A stretch of DNA of 64,000 bases from Lachancea thermotolerans CBS 6340 (GCF_000142805.1 NC_013083.1:992001-1056000); one strand, 5' to 3'; positions 48,230 through 58,781 are shown, numbered from the stretch's first letter. Program-made: numbers and translations. Notes: a model not told the origin generated them from the letters alone.

Positions 48230-50470
48230 ATGACATCCACGAGAGAGCAGTGGTTCAACTCCGCGGACGTGCTCAACCTGGAGGTGCCGGAACAGGGCGA
48301 TCTGGGATATGCCGCAGACTTCAGCAAGGCCCCTAGCGCCGGCTTCAACAGCAACCCTGGCGACCAGAATGCGATGGACGCCGAGCTGGGGAACTTTTTC
48401 TCAAGCAATTATGAAGACATCGACGACTTCTTGACTCAGGAGCTCAAGGATCTCGATATACCCATGGTACCGCAGAAGTTTGCTGCCGGTACCGATTCCC
48501 AGGCTTTTCTCAACTACGACGCAGTCTGGACTCGCGACGAGGGCACCACGGGAACACCAAGAAAAGACCACAAGCGCGGCCCCAGCGGAACCGCAATCTT
48601 TGGCTTTTCGAACCATAACAAACAATTGAGTATCTCCAAGGCGGGAAGTGAAACGCTTCTGCAGGGGAATCCTTCGAGCTCTCAACTACTTAACTATAGT
48701 GCTGCAAACACAGACAAACATTACGACGCCCAAAACGGCAACCTAAACTCATTAATACTCAAGCAGCAAGAAGAGCTGAGACTGGCATTAGAGAGGCAGC
48801 AGCATATGAACGAACAGTTAGAGGAGCAGCTGCGGCACAGTCAGCTGCAACAAAAACAATTACAAATGGCTCTCCAGGAGCAAGCGATCGCAACTCATCA
48901 GCTGTCAGGGGGTATTTCTCCCGCTAAAACCCCTTCTTCTCGGGCCTCACATAATACCGAGAGAAATATTATCATTACTTCGAACAGTTCTAATGGCGGT
49001 TACAAGTTTCCCCCACCTCAAACAGCTTCATCGTCCAAAAATGGCGTTATCTCGCCTATATCAGGTACATCCGTAAGTGGGTCGCCAGGCCGCAAGGCTC
49101 ACAAGCTTAGGATGCCACTAGTGAGCCTAAATGGCACTCACACCGATAGTAGTGAGGAATACTCCAGCCCGGAGAACTTTCTAGGCTCTCTTAATGGTAG
49201 AATTAACACCAACGGAGTCCAAAAAGTCAATCACTGCTTCAAGCGTTCTGGTGACCGAGGAGCCCCTGCAGCTTTAAATTTCAAAGACAAATTCTCAAGC
49301 AACAACCCTATTACGCCTCAGCAGCAAGTCAGGGCAGGTAGGGGGTCGTCAGCATCATCATCTCCTCGCATAAACCACCATAAAGCCAAAGAATCGATAT
49401 CTTCTAGCGCTTCAACAATTCCTCAGGTATTGGAGGACGACGATGCTCAGAGCAGTGGCGCGCCCGATGAAGGGGTTATTGGTCTAGGTATAAAATTTGC
49501 CGGCGCGAAGCCAAAACCAAAGTACACACTCAACAAACCTCCTCCTCTAGACCTTTTACCTACAATTCCAGGTTCGATGGATAATACTCCCATGAACAGC
49601 AAACTCATAAGTACAGGAGACCCGAGCGCGCTCCCTCAAAAGCATGTCTTTCAACACACTCCAACGAAAAACACTTTCAATAACCCCCATAATTCACGCA
49701 CAACATTAGAATCAGCACCAAACATTTTTTGTACTTTGAAAGAGGAGCTCAAGCCCCCGGACTTTTATCATTCAGATGATGATTTCGACGAACCAGAAAG
49801 CGAATTCAATCATGCCAAAACCCCTTCGCCGATTTTGAAGTCTCAAAGCAGATTTGAAGGCTCAAGTCCTATCATTGAGCACGCACATTCAAGTCCTGTA
49901 AAGATCACTCGGAAACCTACAACACTTCCTCCAGGCGAGATTGATAAATATGTTAAGGAGCTGCCGGATAAGACTTTTGAATGTCTCCATCCCGACTGTG
50001 GGAAGAACTTTAGAAGGAGATACAACATTAGATCTCACATCCAAACGCATCTCGAAGATAGGCCATACATTTGTGACTTTCCCGACTGTAACAAGGCATT
50101 TGTACGAAACCATGACTTGATAAGGCACAAAAAGACACATGCTGAAAAGTGTTATATTTGCCCTTGTGGCAAGAAATTTGTTAGGGAGGATGCTTTGCTA
50201 GTTCATCGCAGCCGAATGATTTGTGTTGGGGCAAAGAAATTCAGCAATGTCGTAATAAAGAAGTCGCCAAGAAGGCGAGGACGGCCAAGAAAGGATGGCA
50301 CATTTAGTGTCAATAATAGTCCCGTGAAGGAATCTGTGAATCGTGACACAAATGGCACAATAGCTCTTCAAATGGAAGAACAGCTGCGAAAAGAGCTTAT
50401 TGAAAACGGCTTACTTGATCCATCTTATTCCATGCCCGACATGAACAGTCCCATCGAAGAATCTCTTTAA
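48230..50470 (+). CDS. ACE2/SWI5: ACE2/SWI5, cell-cycle C2H2 zinc-finger transcription factor
   Basis: Ace2 and Swi5 switch on daughter-specific and M/G1 genes such as those for septum-degrading enzymes. The 746-residue protein has three C2H2-type fingers near the C-terminus (about 583-660): ECLHPDCGKNFRRRYNIRSH, ICDFPDCNKAFVRNHD, and a third with CPCGKKFVREDALLVH. A basic segment SPRRRGRPRK with Ser-Pro sites follows, the Cdk-controlled nuclear localisation type. Near the N-terminus HKRGPSGTAIFGF fits the HxRxxS consensus of Cbk1, the kinase that keeps Ace2 in daughter nuclei. A Gln-rich coiled segment (about 185-235) is also present. It is the single ancestor of ACE2 (YLR131C) and SWI5 (YDR146C). 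Confidence 0.94.
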   Translation: MTSTREQWFNSADVLNLEVPEQGDLGYAADFSKAPSAGFNSNPGDQNAMDAELGNFFSSNYEDIDDFLTQELKDLDIPMVPQKFAAGTDSQAFLNYDAVWTRDEGTTGTPRKDHKRGPSGTAIFGFSNHNKQLSISKAGSETLLQGNPSSSQLLNYSAANTDKHYDAQNGNLNSLILKQQEELRLALERQQHMNEQLEEQLRHSQLQQKQLQMALQEQAIATHQLSGGISPAKTPSSRASHNTERNIIITSNSSNGGYKFPPPQTASSSKNGVISPISGTSVSGSPGRKAHKLRMPLVSLNGTHTDSSEEYSSPENFLGSLNGRINTNGVQKVNHCFKRSGDRGAPAALNFKDKFSSNNPITPQQQVRAGRGSSASSSPRINHHKAKESISSSASTIPQVLEDDDAQSSGAPDEGVIGLGIKFAGAKPKPKYTLNKPPPLDLLPTIPGSMDNTPMNSKLISTGDPSALPQKHVFQHTPTKNTFNNPHNSRTTLESAPNIFCTLKEELKPPDFYHSDDDFDEPESEFNHAKTPSPILKSQSRFEGSSPIIEHAHSSPVKITRKPTTLPPGEIDKYVKELPDKTFECLHPDCGKNFRRRYNIRSHIQTHLEDRPYICDFPDCNKAFVRNHDLIRHKKTHAEKCYICPCGKKFVREDALLVHRSRMICVGAKKFSNVVIKKSPRRRGRPRKDGTFSVNNSPVKESVNRDTNGTIALQMEEQLRKELIENGLLDPSYSMPDMNSPIEESL

Positions 50471-50616
50471 AAATCTTGAAAGGGAGATTTGAATGAAGTA
50501 TAGTTGCATTGTTTTGTAGTTGGTATATTACATTTCAGAGACTTCGAGGTAAATGAATAGAAAAAGATATATAAAAGAACAGGAGATATGATATTCAAAA
50601 AAGTATGCAAATGTTA

Positions 50617-53430
50617 CTATACGACTGTCTCAAAAACCCTTTTTTTCACTTTTTTATCCTGCTTGCTTATAATCACGTCGTCAGAGAACTCGAAGTTGTG
50701 CTTCAAATTCCACTGCTGCTTAATAAACTTCAGGCCTTGTATGTTGAAGCCCAAGTCGTCAGCTTTGGCCTTGATAGAATTTCTTAATCCATATTTGATC
50801 CTGTCAATCTGAATCTTAAGTTTCTCATTCTTCTGAGAAAACAACTCTCTGTGATTAGCCTTAATAATGAAGAACAAGTTTTTGCAGAGAAGAGGAAGGT
50901 GCCTGCGTACTAAAGATTTATCCTCAATGACTAGTTCAATAAAATGCAAAAATTCCAGCACATAAGAGAAGGGAAGCACCAAAAGAGCATCTTCGAGCTG
51001 CGAGGGTTTTATTCTTGCCAGTACATCCATGATGTACTCAAGCGGAGTTTTGTTAATAGCGATGAGGATACTGTTAGGTTGAGGCCTCCCCGGATGAGGG
51101 CCTGACTTCTTCTTTTGCCATTCTTTCAGAGCTTGCTCATATTCCAAATGGTTGCTAATCTCAGCCATTCCCATGTCCATGGCTTCCATTAGCCTTTCGC
51201 TAGCTTTTAGTGATTCTGTGGTTTGCTTATGAACATCTGTGGCTTCGTCTCCTATCTCTGCACCGCCATTTCCGTCTCCATGAAACATAGCATCACCTGC
51301 ACCATCTTCTAGAGAATTCAATAGAGTTTTCTCATACTGCTCATCCATCTCCTTCTCCCTCTCTTCCTCCAAAAATACTTGGTCATCTGTCTCTACCCAC
51401 ACTCTGATACTCTGATCGTGGGATGCAGACACAACAAATGTGCCATCATGGGAGATGGCGATTGTCCAGACTTCTTTTTGATGTGCTGCAAGTTTTTGAA
51501 TACATTCAAACTTGTCTCCATCCCAGTATTTTACGAGTCCATCTTTACCACAGCTGAAAAAGTTGTGAGATTCGGGCAAAAACGCCACCTTCATGATAGA
51601 GTCACTATGAGCGAATAACGACTTATGACAGTCACCGAAGTCAAGGCCCCAAACTTTAATATTTTTGTCAGCAGAAGAAGTGATCAAAAGCTTGCTGTCG
51701 AATGAAATATCAATAGAAAGCACAGGGAGTTTGTGACCATACAAACTTAGGAAAAATTTCATGGAATCCAAGAAAAACACTTTAACAGTATTATCGAGAA
51801 GCGAAATTGCAAGCAAGCGATTGTCTGGTGATATCTTGACGGCCAAGACATCATCATTGAGTTCCAGCGTTGTGTCGTGAAACATTTTCAACTTAGGAAC
51901 AAACTTATCAGTTGTTCCTGGAACAAGTTCTTGCTCCACTTGAAAGTCCCAGAAACGAACACTTTTATCAGCGGAACCGGTAACTAGCCTCTTTCCGTCA
52001 GCTGTAAGGTCTAAAGACCAAATTGCCCCTGAATGCGCCGCCTCAATAGAGCTGAGAAGAGTAGAGGACGCTAAATCAAAAAGATTCAGGTCGCCAGTTT
52101 TTGTTCCAATCACTACCAGTGCACCACCTGGTAAAAATTTACAAGCTAAAGCATACCCACATTCGAAAGTTCTTATGCAGCTTTTCGTTTTTATGTTCCA
52201 GATTTTAAGAGAGCCGTTTGATGCGGTTGCAAGAAGCTTGTTGTCGTCACTGATGTCAATGGCGCGCACATCAGTGCGATGACCTTTAATGTCAATTGAG
52301 TAAATTTTTGGAGGAGATGGCAACTTGGGCTCCTTTTTGTTATAGGGAATAGAGTAATAGTCGACTGTGTTATTAGAGGTTGAGACGACTATTTCAAGCT
52401 TTGAAGTTGTTGTGACAGCCCAACATGCGGATTTTATTTTATAAGGGGACCTTAAGATTTGGAATGGATGCATTATGAATGAAGTATAGGATTCCTTGAG
52501 ATTGGCTTGAATTTCTTCCCCTGTAAGTCCTTTGTCACTTAGCCGCTTTTCTCTCTTCTTTAACGCCTTTGATATCTCATCCTCAGTTCTCAGCCTGAAC
52601 GTTTCGACGGTTCTGTCTGCGTTCTGGACAAAGAAAAACGTTACACCATCACTGATTGTAGTAAACTCAACAGATACACCTCTTTGCTTGCTCTGCTTTT
52701 CGTGCGTGCCACGCTCAGTGAGCATTGAGCCCACGGGTTTTTCGTAATCTACACTCCACAGCTTGATTTGGTTGTCTCCGCCGCAAGTGACTACCAAATC
52801 TTCGTGAACACCCATACTCCAGCACTCTCCAACGTGTGCTACGTGCGTTTCCACGCACTGCTGGGTCTTGAGATCCCAAACTTTAATTAGCCCATCCTTT
52901 GATGTGCTGACCAACCAGTCTTCGCCTTCGCACCAAAGGCCTGTGATGGAGTCCTTGTGCGAACGGAGTTTAAACAAACCAACTTCGCCAACCAAGTCCC
53001 ACACGATGATGTCCGAGTCCTTAGAACCGGATATCAGCCTGGTACCAGTGCTATCAAATTTAAGCACGGTGATGGCGGATTTGTGTCCATTGAAGTTGAT
53101 CAACACGGATTTGGACAGCAAATCCCAGATTTTTACTACGCCATCGTTGTACCCTGCCGCAAGCAGTTTTGTTTCAGGATGGTACTGTAAAAATGTGGTT
53201 TCAGCAGGTTTACTAGATTTTGCGTCAACCGCCCCAGGTGGTAGCCCATCGCTAAGCGTTGAGAGTAAATCGCCGGACTTCATTGACCAACAATTCACAT
53301 TTTCTAGTGCTCCTGTCAGTACCTGACCCGATGCATTCCTAGTCTCCGCGGGTATCCATATGCAGTTGGAATTGCTCGAAATGACTCCTAAAACAGAGGC
53401 TTGCTCGAAACGCTGGTAAGATTTCACCAT
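50617..53430 (-). CDS. DIP2: DIP2/UTP12, WD40 protein of the U3 snoRNP processome
   Basis: Dip2 (Utp12) belongs to the UtpB module of the SSU processome and is needed for 18S rRNA maturation in the nucleolus. The 937 residues (S. cerevisiae YLR129W: 943) form two WD40 propellers, with repeats such as GHKSAITVLKFDSTGTRLIS, AHQKEVWTIAISHDGTFVVS and SHDQSIRVW. A helical Utp12 domain (about 770-910; PLEYIMDVLARIKPSQLEDALLVLP) ends in a Lys-rich tail. The start is the ATG at 53430. PAC and RRPE motifs stand side by side 62-80 bp upstream, the usual promoter of ribosome-biogenesis genes. Confidence 0.96.
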   Translation of the reverse strand: MVKSYQRFEQASVLGVISSNSNCIWIPAETRNASGQVLTGALENVNCWSMKSGDLLSTLSDGLPPGAVDAKSSKPAETTFLQYHPETKLLAAGYNDGVVKIWDLLSKSVLINFNGHKSAITVLKFDSTGTRLISGSKDSDIIVWDLVGEVGLFKLRSHKDSITGLWCEGEDWLVSTSKDGLIKVWDLKTQQCVETHVAHVGECWSMGVHEDLVVTCGGDNQIKLWSVDYEKPVGSMLTERGTHEKQSKQRGVSVEFTTISDGVTFFFVQNADRTVETFRLRTEDEISKALKKREKRLSDKGLTGEEIQANLKESYTSFIMHPFQILRSPYKIKSACWAVTTTSKLEIVVSTSNNTVDYYSIPYNKKEPKLPSPPKIYSIDIKGHRTDVRAIDISDDNKLLATASNGSLKIWNIKTKSCIRTFECGYALACKFLPGGALVVIGTKTGDLNLFDLASSTLLSSIEAAHSGAIWSLDLTADGKRLVTGSADKSVRFWDFQVEQELVPGTTDKFVPKLKMFHDTTLELNDDVLAVKISPDNRLLAISLLDNTVKVFFLDSMKFFLSLYGHKLPVLSIDISFDSKLLITSSADKNIKVWGLDFGDCHKSLFAHSDSIMKVAFLPESHNFFSCGKDGLVKYWDGDKFECIQKLAAHQKEVWTIAISHDGTFVVSASHDQSIRVWVETDDQVFLEEEREKEMDEQYEKTLLNSLEDGAGDAMFHGDGNGGAEIGDEATDVHKQTTESLKASERLMEAMDMGMAEISNHLEYEQALKEWQKKKSGPHPGRPQPNSILIAINKTPLEYIMDVLARIKPSQLEDALLVLPFSYVLEFLHFIELVIEDKSLVRRHLPLLCKNLFFIIKANHRELFSQKNEKLKIQIDRIKYGLRNSIKAKADDLGFNIQGLKFIKQQWNLKHNFEFSDDVIISKQDKKVKKRVFETVV

Positions 53431-53491
53431 TGTTTCCGCCTTTCACTTGGTGAATCTGTTGAATATAGGTATCCTAGCCATTTTCATTTAG

Positions 53492-53511
53492 GCGATGAGC
53501 TTAAAATTTTT
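53492..53511. promoter_or_regulatory. PAC plus RRPE ribosome-biogenesis promoter of DIP2
   Basis: GCGATGAG (53492-53499) is the PAC motif. AAAATTTTT (53503-53511), three bases on, contains the RRPE consensus AAAWTTTT. The close pair is the hallmark of ribosome-biogenesis promoters controlled by Dot6/Tod6 and Stb3. Confidence 0.8.
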
Positions 53512-53662
53512 CAATCCGAGATGAGCCGTATATAGTGCTTTGTTTTCGAAGATTTATTTGTATTTACATTACTGAGGCACATATCAGTCTGAGGAGTCTT
53601 AGCGAGCACATGCAGGCAGACTTCACGGTCTTGATGGTTCAATAATTTCGAAGGGTGAACAG

Positions 53663-55165
53663 TTAGGATGCTGGTTGGTTTTTGGAGTCCGCGTTGCTTG
53701 ATACTGCTTGCGCCGCAGCAGCCTGCGCAGCACTAGTAGTTTTGGTGACCTTGGCAGAGTTTATGCCTTGGAGTTTCTGATTGTACGACGTAGTTGGGTT
53801 CCATTTTCTGGTACTTCTGACCTCATCTGCTGCGTAACCCGGTATGCGGATGTTCCAGTTGCGTTCAAGATGCAGCTGAATGTCGCGCACATCGAGATTA
53901 TCTGACTTGCGGTGCTTGGCTAAGCGGCAGGCAAAGCTCGTAACATTAGTAATAAAATCATCCGCAAGATCCAATAATAGTTCTTCAACATCGCCGTCAA
54001 TTGTTGTTTCGCCATCGCCTTCGTCGATGCCCACCGATTTAACTAGCTCTCTCAGCTTGCGCTTAGACATCACTCTTTCGTTGTCAACTTCGTAAGGCGG
54101 CAGTTTAGTCATTACGGGTGTGGTTAAGGCAGCTGCATTCATGGCACTTCCACCAGTGATAGTAGGTCTGTTGGACCTGTGCACCACCGGCGTTGGCATT
54201 CGCTGTGTTATTGTTTCGGACACAGGAACAGAAGGGTTTGGCTGCTTGAAAATTGCTTGCCTTGCTGCAGAAGTGGCATTGTTAGCCAGATGAGCCGCCG
54301 CATTGACCGAAGTGACCTGTGTTGGGGACCTGCTGTTGACCCCAGACCTCGGTTGGCTTGGTGTGGCAGTTTGTTGTTGAACCTGCGATGGTGCGCCTGT
54401 CTGCTGAATTGGACTCGACGCCTGGTTAGCCCCCGTTGCGGCAGGTAGTGGAGACGCATTTTGTGATGCAGTCGAGTTGGCTCGCTGCTGCTGAGTTGAG
54501 GCTTGGAGAAACCTTTTCAAATTAGGATTTGTCGCTGCACACTCGATATAGAACTTTTTTTTGTCCTCACGAAGCTTTTGGTTGAGGGCTAAATAGGAAG
54601 CGCTGAATCCTCGTAACTTGTTAAGTATCTCGGTTTTATTAGTTTCGAGCTGCTTCACTGTAGCGGGATCCCCTTGTCTTTTCTTGATCTCGCCGTCGAG
54701 TATTTCAATTTGCTTCTTAAGGTATGTGTATTCGCCTTTAATCTTCTCTCCGTTTTCGTTGGATGTCTGTATCAGTCTTCCGTAAGCTTCATTTTGCTGT
54801 GGCGTTAGCAGATTTTGGATGTTACTTGACATGTTATTGTTAGGGGTCCCATTTGGTGACCTTGCGTTTGTTGGCGTTCCAGCCGTGTTATCTCCTGTGT
54901 TGGATGTTGCGCCCCCTTGTTCAAAGCCCTGTGCACTTTGCTGCCTCTGCCTGTAAGCATCGTACATAGCTTTTATTCTTGAAGCTTGCTTGAGCAGCTC
55001 CTGCCCCTGTGGTGTTTGAAGGCCAACTCTCTTGGCCTCATTGAAACACTGTGAAAACTTATAGGCCATCTGCTGAAGAGACTCAGGCGTGAGACGCTGC
55101 GCAGGCGTCCCTTGTTGGTTATTCCCGCTTTGTGCAGGCTGTCCAGAGTTAGGATTCGACGACAT
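53663..55165 (-). CDS. TAF12: TAF12, histone-fold subunit of TFIID and SAGA
   Basis: Taf12 pairs with Taf4 in TFIID and with Ada1 in SAGA through an H2B-like histone fold. In the 500-residue product (S. cerevisiae YDR145W: 539) the fold lies at about 355-430, beginning MSKRKLRELVKSVG and continuing VEELLLDLADDFITNV and DVRDIQLHLERNWNIRIPG. An N-terminal helical region (about 25-80) and Gln/Asn/Ser/Thr-rich linkers precede it. The start is the ATG at 55165. Confidence 0.95.
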   Translation of the reverse strand: MSSNPNSGQPAQSGNNQQGTPAQRLTPESLQQMAYKFSQCFNEAKRVGLQTPQGQELLKQASRIKAMYDAYRQRQQSAQGFEQGGATSNTGDNTAGTPTNARSPNGTPNNNMSSNIQNLLTPQQNEAYGRLIQTSNENGEKIKGEYTYLKKQIEILDGEIKKRQGDPATVKQLETNKTEILNKLRGFSASYLALNQKLREDKKKFYIECAATNPNLKRFLQASTQQQRANSTASQNASPLPAATGANQASSPIQQTGAPSQVQQQTATPSQPRSGVNSRSPTQVTSVNAAAHLANNATSAARQAIFKQPNPSVPVSETITQRMPTPVVHRSNRPTITGGSAMNAAALTTPVMTKLPPYEVDNERVMSKRKLRELVKSVGIDEGDGETTIDGDVEELLLDLADDFITNVTSFACRLAKHRKSDNLDVRDIQLHLERNWNIRIPGYAADEVRSTRKWNPTTSYNQKLQGINSAKVTKTTSAAQAAAAQAVSSNADSKNQPAS

Positions 55166-55485
55166 GTCGCAGGATATGTTAGACTATCTGCAAAGGTGTC
55201 GCTTTAGGGATATTTCCTCCACACTTTTTTAGTGACAAGTCTTTCAGTAAATAGAAGCAAAGTTCTCGTCAAAAATGCAATGGTGCTTTTGGTGTTGGAA
55301 AGCACGATATAAAACTGAGATGCGCGGTCACTTGAAGCCCTTAACAATCTATTACGACGCCGAGAAACGCGTTAGTTTATATGTTTACGATACTAAGTTC
55401 AGTAAACTCATTGCAAAAATTTTGAGTATATGATACAGGATCCGGGTAACGGTGCGTAAAAGCATTGTCTTTACATATACACTCT
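55166..55485. other. TAF12 promoter / DCN1 downstream region
   Basis: The gap is 320 bp. I see no specific element. Confidence 0.45.
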
Positions 55486-56315
55486 TCACAACTCACCTTC
55501 TTCTTCCAAGTATTCATAGTATTCGTCTATCAACACAGGCCATGCATCGTCTTCATTGTAGCCTTGCTTGAGGGTCTTATTGTCAGGAAACATCCTCGCA
55601 AATTTTAGAAACATTTTCCAGATATCATGATGAATTCTTGAAACATTTCGTGTCAGGAAGGCAGTCCAAGAACAAAGTCTTTTCTGTGGAATTTGAATGG
55701 CGTAAGCACCATCCGTTGGGAATAAAAGGTGCCAGTAGGCGATCGCGGTTTCTAGATCTAGTTGTTTTTCATTCGGTTCTAATGCTAGGGTGTAGGTGAA
55801 ACTGTAAATGTGCTCGAAGTACGCAGAGTCTCTTCGCAGTTTTTCATCAAGCTCTTTAACCTTTTCTTTGATTTGTTGGAGGTTTTCACAGAGGTTGTCG
55901 TGCCAGCCCTGAACGAACATTTCTTTGGAGACACTTTGGCTCAATGAAGTGCAATGCATTGCGTCGGCTACGCACAGAGTTGTAGGGTCTTCAAGGTCCA
56001 GGCCAAGGTCTCCTATAAATCTGATGAGGCCATCTGTTGAGATTGTGTCTTCTTCCCCTTTTTTGTACTCGTTAAACAGCGTAAGCAGTTGTGGTGGAGG
56101 TGGCCTTGAGGTAAACCCACCCTGTACAGTGTCGTAGAAGTCATTCAGCGCATATTCTAGTGCCCAGTTATTATTAGAAAGATATGCTCTGGCAGTACTT
56201 CGAGAAGCTTTTGTGAGCGCGATAAACTCTTCTATATCCTGATTCCTCTAAAAAAACGGCTTTGGTGTTAGTTGAATTCATGCTGATATTGCTCGGAGTA
56301 TATTCGGCATACCAT
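55486..56315 (-). CDS. DCN1: DCN1, Nedd8 E3 ligase scaffold (exon 1 is only the ATG)
   Basis: Dcn1 binds Ubc12 and the cullin Cdc53 and speeds Rub1/Nedd8 attachment. Exon 2 (56247-55486) encodes an N-terminal UBA-like region (DIEEFIALTKASRSTARAYL, NNNWALEYALNDFYD). The PONY/DCUN1 domain follows, with LETAIAYWHLLFPTDGAYAI, DIWKMFLKFARMFPD and the signature DDAWPVLIDEYYEYL. No ATG opens exon 2. A spliced model with the start codon alone (56315-56313) as exon 1 gives 254 residues, against 269 in S. cerevisiae, whose DCN1 also has an intron near the start. It is divergent from APC2 across about 140 bp. Confidence 0.92.
56248..56312 (-). other. Spliceosomal intron of DCN1 (65 nt)
   Basis: On the minus strand, ATG is followed at once by GTATGC (56312-56307). 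AACTAAC (56273-56267) is a one-base variant of the yeast branch point, and a T-rich tract leads to TAG (56250-56248). Splicing joins ATG to AGG AAT CAG in frame with the Dcn1 body. Confidence 0.82.
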
Positions 56316-56456
56316 TAAAATGTGATGCACCGATAGCCCTGTTCTTGGTGTTTTTTAGCTGCAGTTCGGTTTTTCAATTATTTGTTCTTTGTGAACTTTA
56401 CTTTCATGAAATTGTTAACTACTTAATAATAAAGGTCGAAACATCTGTTTAATTTA

Positions 56457-58781
56457 ATGACCTTGTCAGATGAGGGCCGTGAATTAAGCGAACAGCTGCA
56501 TTCACTGCTTCATGATGTTGACTCAAGCTTAGAAGATGACCTCGAGGGAATCCTCACCTGGGTGAACCCCAATGAGCCTGGCAGTAATCATCAGATGAGA
56601 CCTCCTAGCCTGCGAGTGAAGAGTGCTATAAAATCGCTATTGAATGGCGTAGTGACTTCAGAATCATTCATAGATCTACTCGGAAAGTATATGATATTTC
56701 AAACTAGGAAGCACTTTTTTTTAAATTATCAATCTTTGTTATACTTCAAGGATGTGCAAAAACTTGAACGCTACTATGAATTTCCCACTCGATATGTCAA
56801 TATATTCAGCAGCGAGGAATGGTGTGACGAGATGAGTGGGTTAAGAAACTATCTCATTCGGCAAAATTCAGGCCTAAAAAACAATATACAGCTTCGTCTA
56901 GAGCAGCTTGTACACGAAGATGATTTTGATATGGCATGCAAAATCTACGAATGGCTTTGCCAAGCCGAGGGACGCCTTCTGCCTGAAATTCTGGTGGATG
57001 TTCTTTTATCAAAGGTCAAGCTTTTTGCATCAAAAAACATGAATTCCGCATGGACTCAAAGGTTCACCATCATGGAAGCATACAATCTCTTTGTCACAAA
57101 CTACTGGTCTGTTTTTTGTCGGATGCTTCAATGCATGGAAGATGACCACGAGATAACTAACGAGATCTACAGGTGCTTCGAAGAGGAGTTTATTCGTATT
57201 CGGACTTCTCAGGTCTTTGATATATTTGTAACAGGATTTCCAACAACAAAGCCGACCTTGTTAGAGCTTAGGAGCGTTCTGAAAACCTCTGTGAAATATA
57301 CAGAACTGATAACGGAATTTTTGTATCAGTTTGAATCCAAGATGTTAAATCCAAGCATCACGACTGCTGAAATATTGCTTTCATATGTCAGAGCTATCAA
57401 GAGTATCCTTATTGTTGATGTGTCATTCAGGTATTTCCAACTTCTCACAAACTTTGTTCGTCCTTATTTGATGGAAAGACATGATACAGTTGCAACCTTT
57501 TTGTACGCTATGTTAGGGCTTGACGCCTCCGACTTGTCGAGCAAAAACTCTACATCAACACACATGAGCATAGCATCTCAGCTTTCTGCTGAGCTTAGGG
57601 GTTCACATCAACCGATTTCCAGCTCAACTGCTGAAAGAGGAAATCTACCTCATGGAAAACACGCTCTTTCAATGAACCCCTATGAGCCTGCCTATCAGCA
57701 GATTATTGACTATTATTTACACTGGAATCCCGAGCCTGCGGATTCAATCCAGGCGAATAACGACCAAGCATTAATAAGCAAAGAGTTGTTTGATATTATT
57801 GTCGAATTGTTCGACTCCAAAGACGTAATAGTCAGAGAATTCCTTGGTTTGTTTACCAGAAAGCTATTGGGTTTGAGAGGCTACAAATTGGAGTCTAACT
57901 GGGTACAGAGTCTCAAAGTTGTGAAGAAAAAACTTGACTTCAAAACTTACTCGAGTGCTCAAGAATTTTCCAACATCAACAATATTGACGTCATGTTGCG
58001 GGATGTTAAACACAGTGAAGAACTTTGCTCACTAATGCACGAAAAGCTTGGTTTGAGTGACCGAATAATACCGAAATTTGTGTCTTATCTGTTTTGGAAT
58101 GCACATTCTGATTTTTCGGCGCTGCCGAAGGATCACCCGCTGCCGAAAGAGCTGGAAGCTGACATCAACAATTACAAAAAAGCATATACCAACGTCAAAA
58201 AAGGTCGGAAACTTCGCCTACACCCAGAGCAGAGTATTGTGGAATTGCAATTGCGCCTTGCTGATGGACGGGACTTGAATTACGAGGTAACATTGGATGA
58301 AGCATTGGTACTTTCTTATCTATCGAGCAATGGCGATGGTACTGTGGAAGAGATTGTAAAGCAAACCAACCTTGATATCAGCCAAGTTGAGAAAAGCTTG
58401 AAATTTTGGGTCAAATCATCAATTTTGCGGTACAGCACTGAAACGTCGCGGTATTCGGTCGAAGAGCGACAAAATGTTGATGTGAAACATGCTGTGGAAA
58501 GGCAGTCGTCCTCGGAAATTGTGAACGCCACTGATAGTGTAGATTTGCAACAGCAGCAATTCATCGATTCTATGCAAAAGGTTTTGCCTTTCATTAAGGG
58601 CATGCTCACGAATCTTGGAAGTCTCAAAGCGGACAAGATTCACTCGTTCCTAAAAATGGCAGTTCCGAAGGAAATTGGATACTCAGCTACACCCTCTCAA
58701 CTGCAACTGTACCTTAATGCACTTGTTGAAGAGAGTAAGCTGGTAAAGACTCCTAACGGGGCGTTTAGATTGGCAAAATAG
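56457..58781 (+). CDS. APC2: APC2, cullin subunit of the anaphase-promoting complex
   Basis: Apc2 is the cullin-like scaffold that holds the RING subunit Apc11 in the APC/C ubiquitin ligase. The 774-residue product contains the cullin homology region in its C-terminal half: DIIVELFDSKDVIVREFLGLFTRKLL (about 444-470), DVMLRDVKHSEELC, and a beta/winged part with LRLHPEQSIVELQL. A C-terminal winged helix (about 705-774) contains LEKSLKFWVKSS-type and VEESKLVKTPNGAFRLAK segments. S. cerevisiae Apc2 (YLR127C) has 853 residues. The start is the ATG at 56457. Confidence 0.93.
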   Translation: MTLSDEGRELSEQLHSLLHDVDSSLEDDLEGILTWVNPNEPGSNHQMRPPSLRVKSAIKSLLNGVVTSESFIDLLGKYMIFQTRKHFFLNYQSLLYFKDVQKLERYYEFPTRYVNIFSSEEWCDEMSGLRNYLIRQNSGLKNNIQLRLEQLVHEDDFDMACKIYEWLCQAEGRLLPEILVDVLLSKVKLFASKNMNSAWTQRFTIMEAYNLFVTNYWSVFCRMLQCMEDDHEITNEIYRCFEEEFIRIRTSQVFDIFVTGFPTTKPTLLELRSVLKTSVKYTELITEFLYQFESKMLNPSITTAEILLSYVRAIKSILIVDVSFRYFQLLTNFVRPYLMERHDTVATFLYAMLGLDASDLSSKNSTSTHMSIASQLSAELRGSHQPISSSTAERGNLPHGKHALSMNPYEPAYQQIIDYYLHWNPEPADSIQANNDQALISKELFDIIVELFDSKDVIVREFLGLFTRKLLGLRGYKLESNWVQSLKVVKKKLDFKTYSSAQEFSNINNIDVMLRDVKHSEELCSLMHEKLGLSDRIIPKFVSYLFWNAHSDFSALPKDHPLPKELEADINNYKKAYTNVKKGRKLRLHPEQSIVELQLRLADGRDLNYEVTLDEALVLSYLSSNGDGTVEEIVKQTNLDISQVEKSLKFWVKSSILRYSTETSRYSVEERQNVDVKHAVERQSSSEIVNATDSVDLQQQQFIDSMQKVLPFIKGMLTNLGSLKADKIHSFLKMAVPKEIGYSATPSQLQLYLNALVEESKLVKTPNGAFRLAK

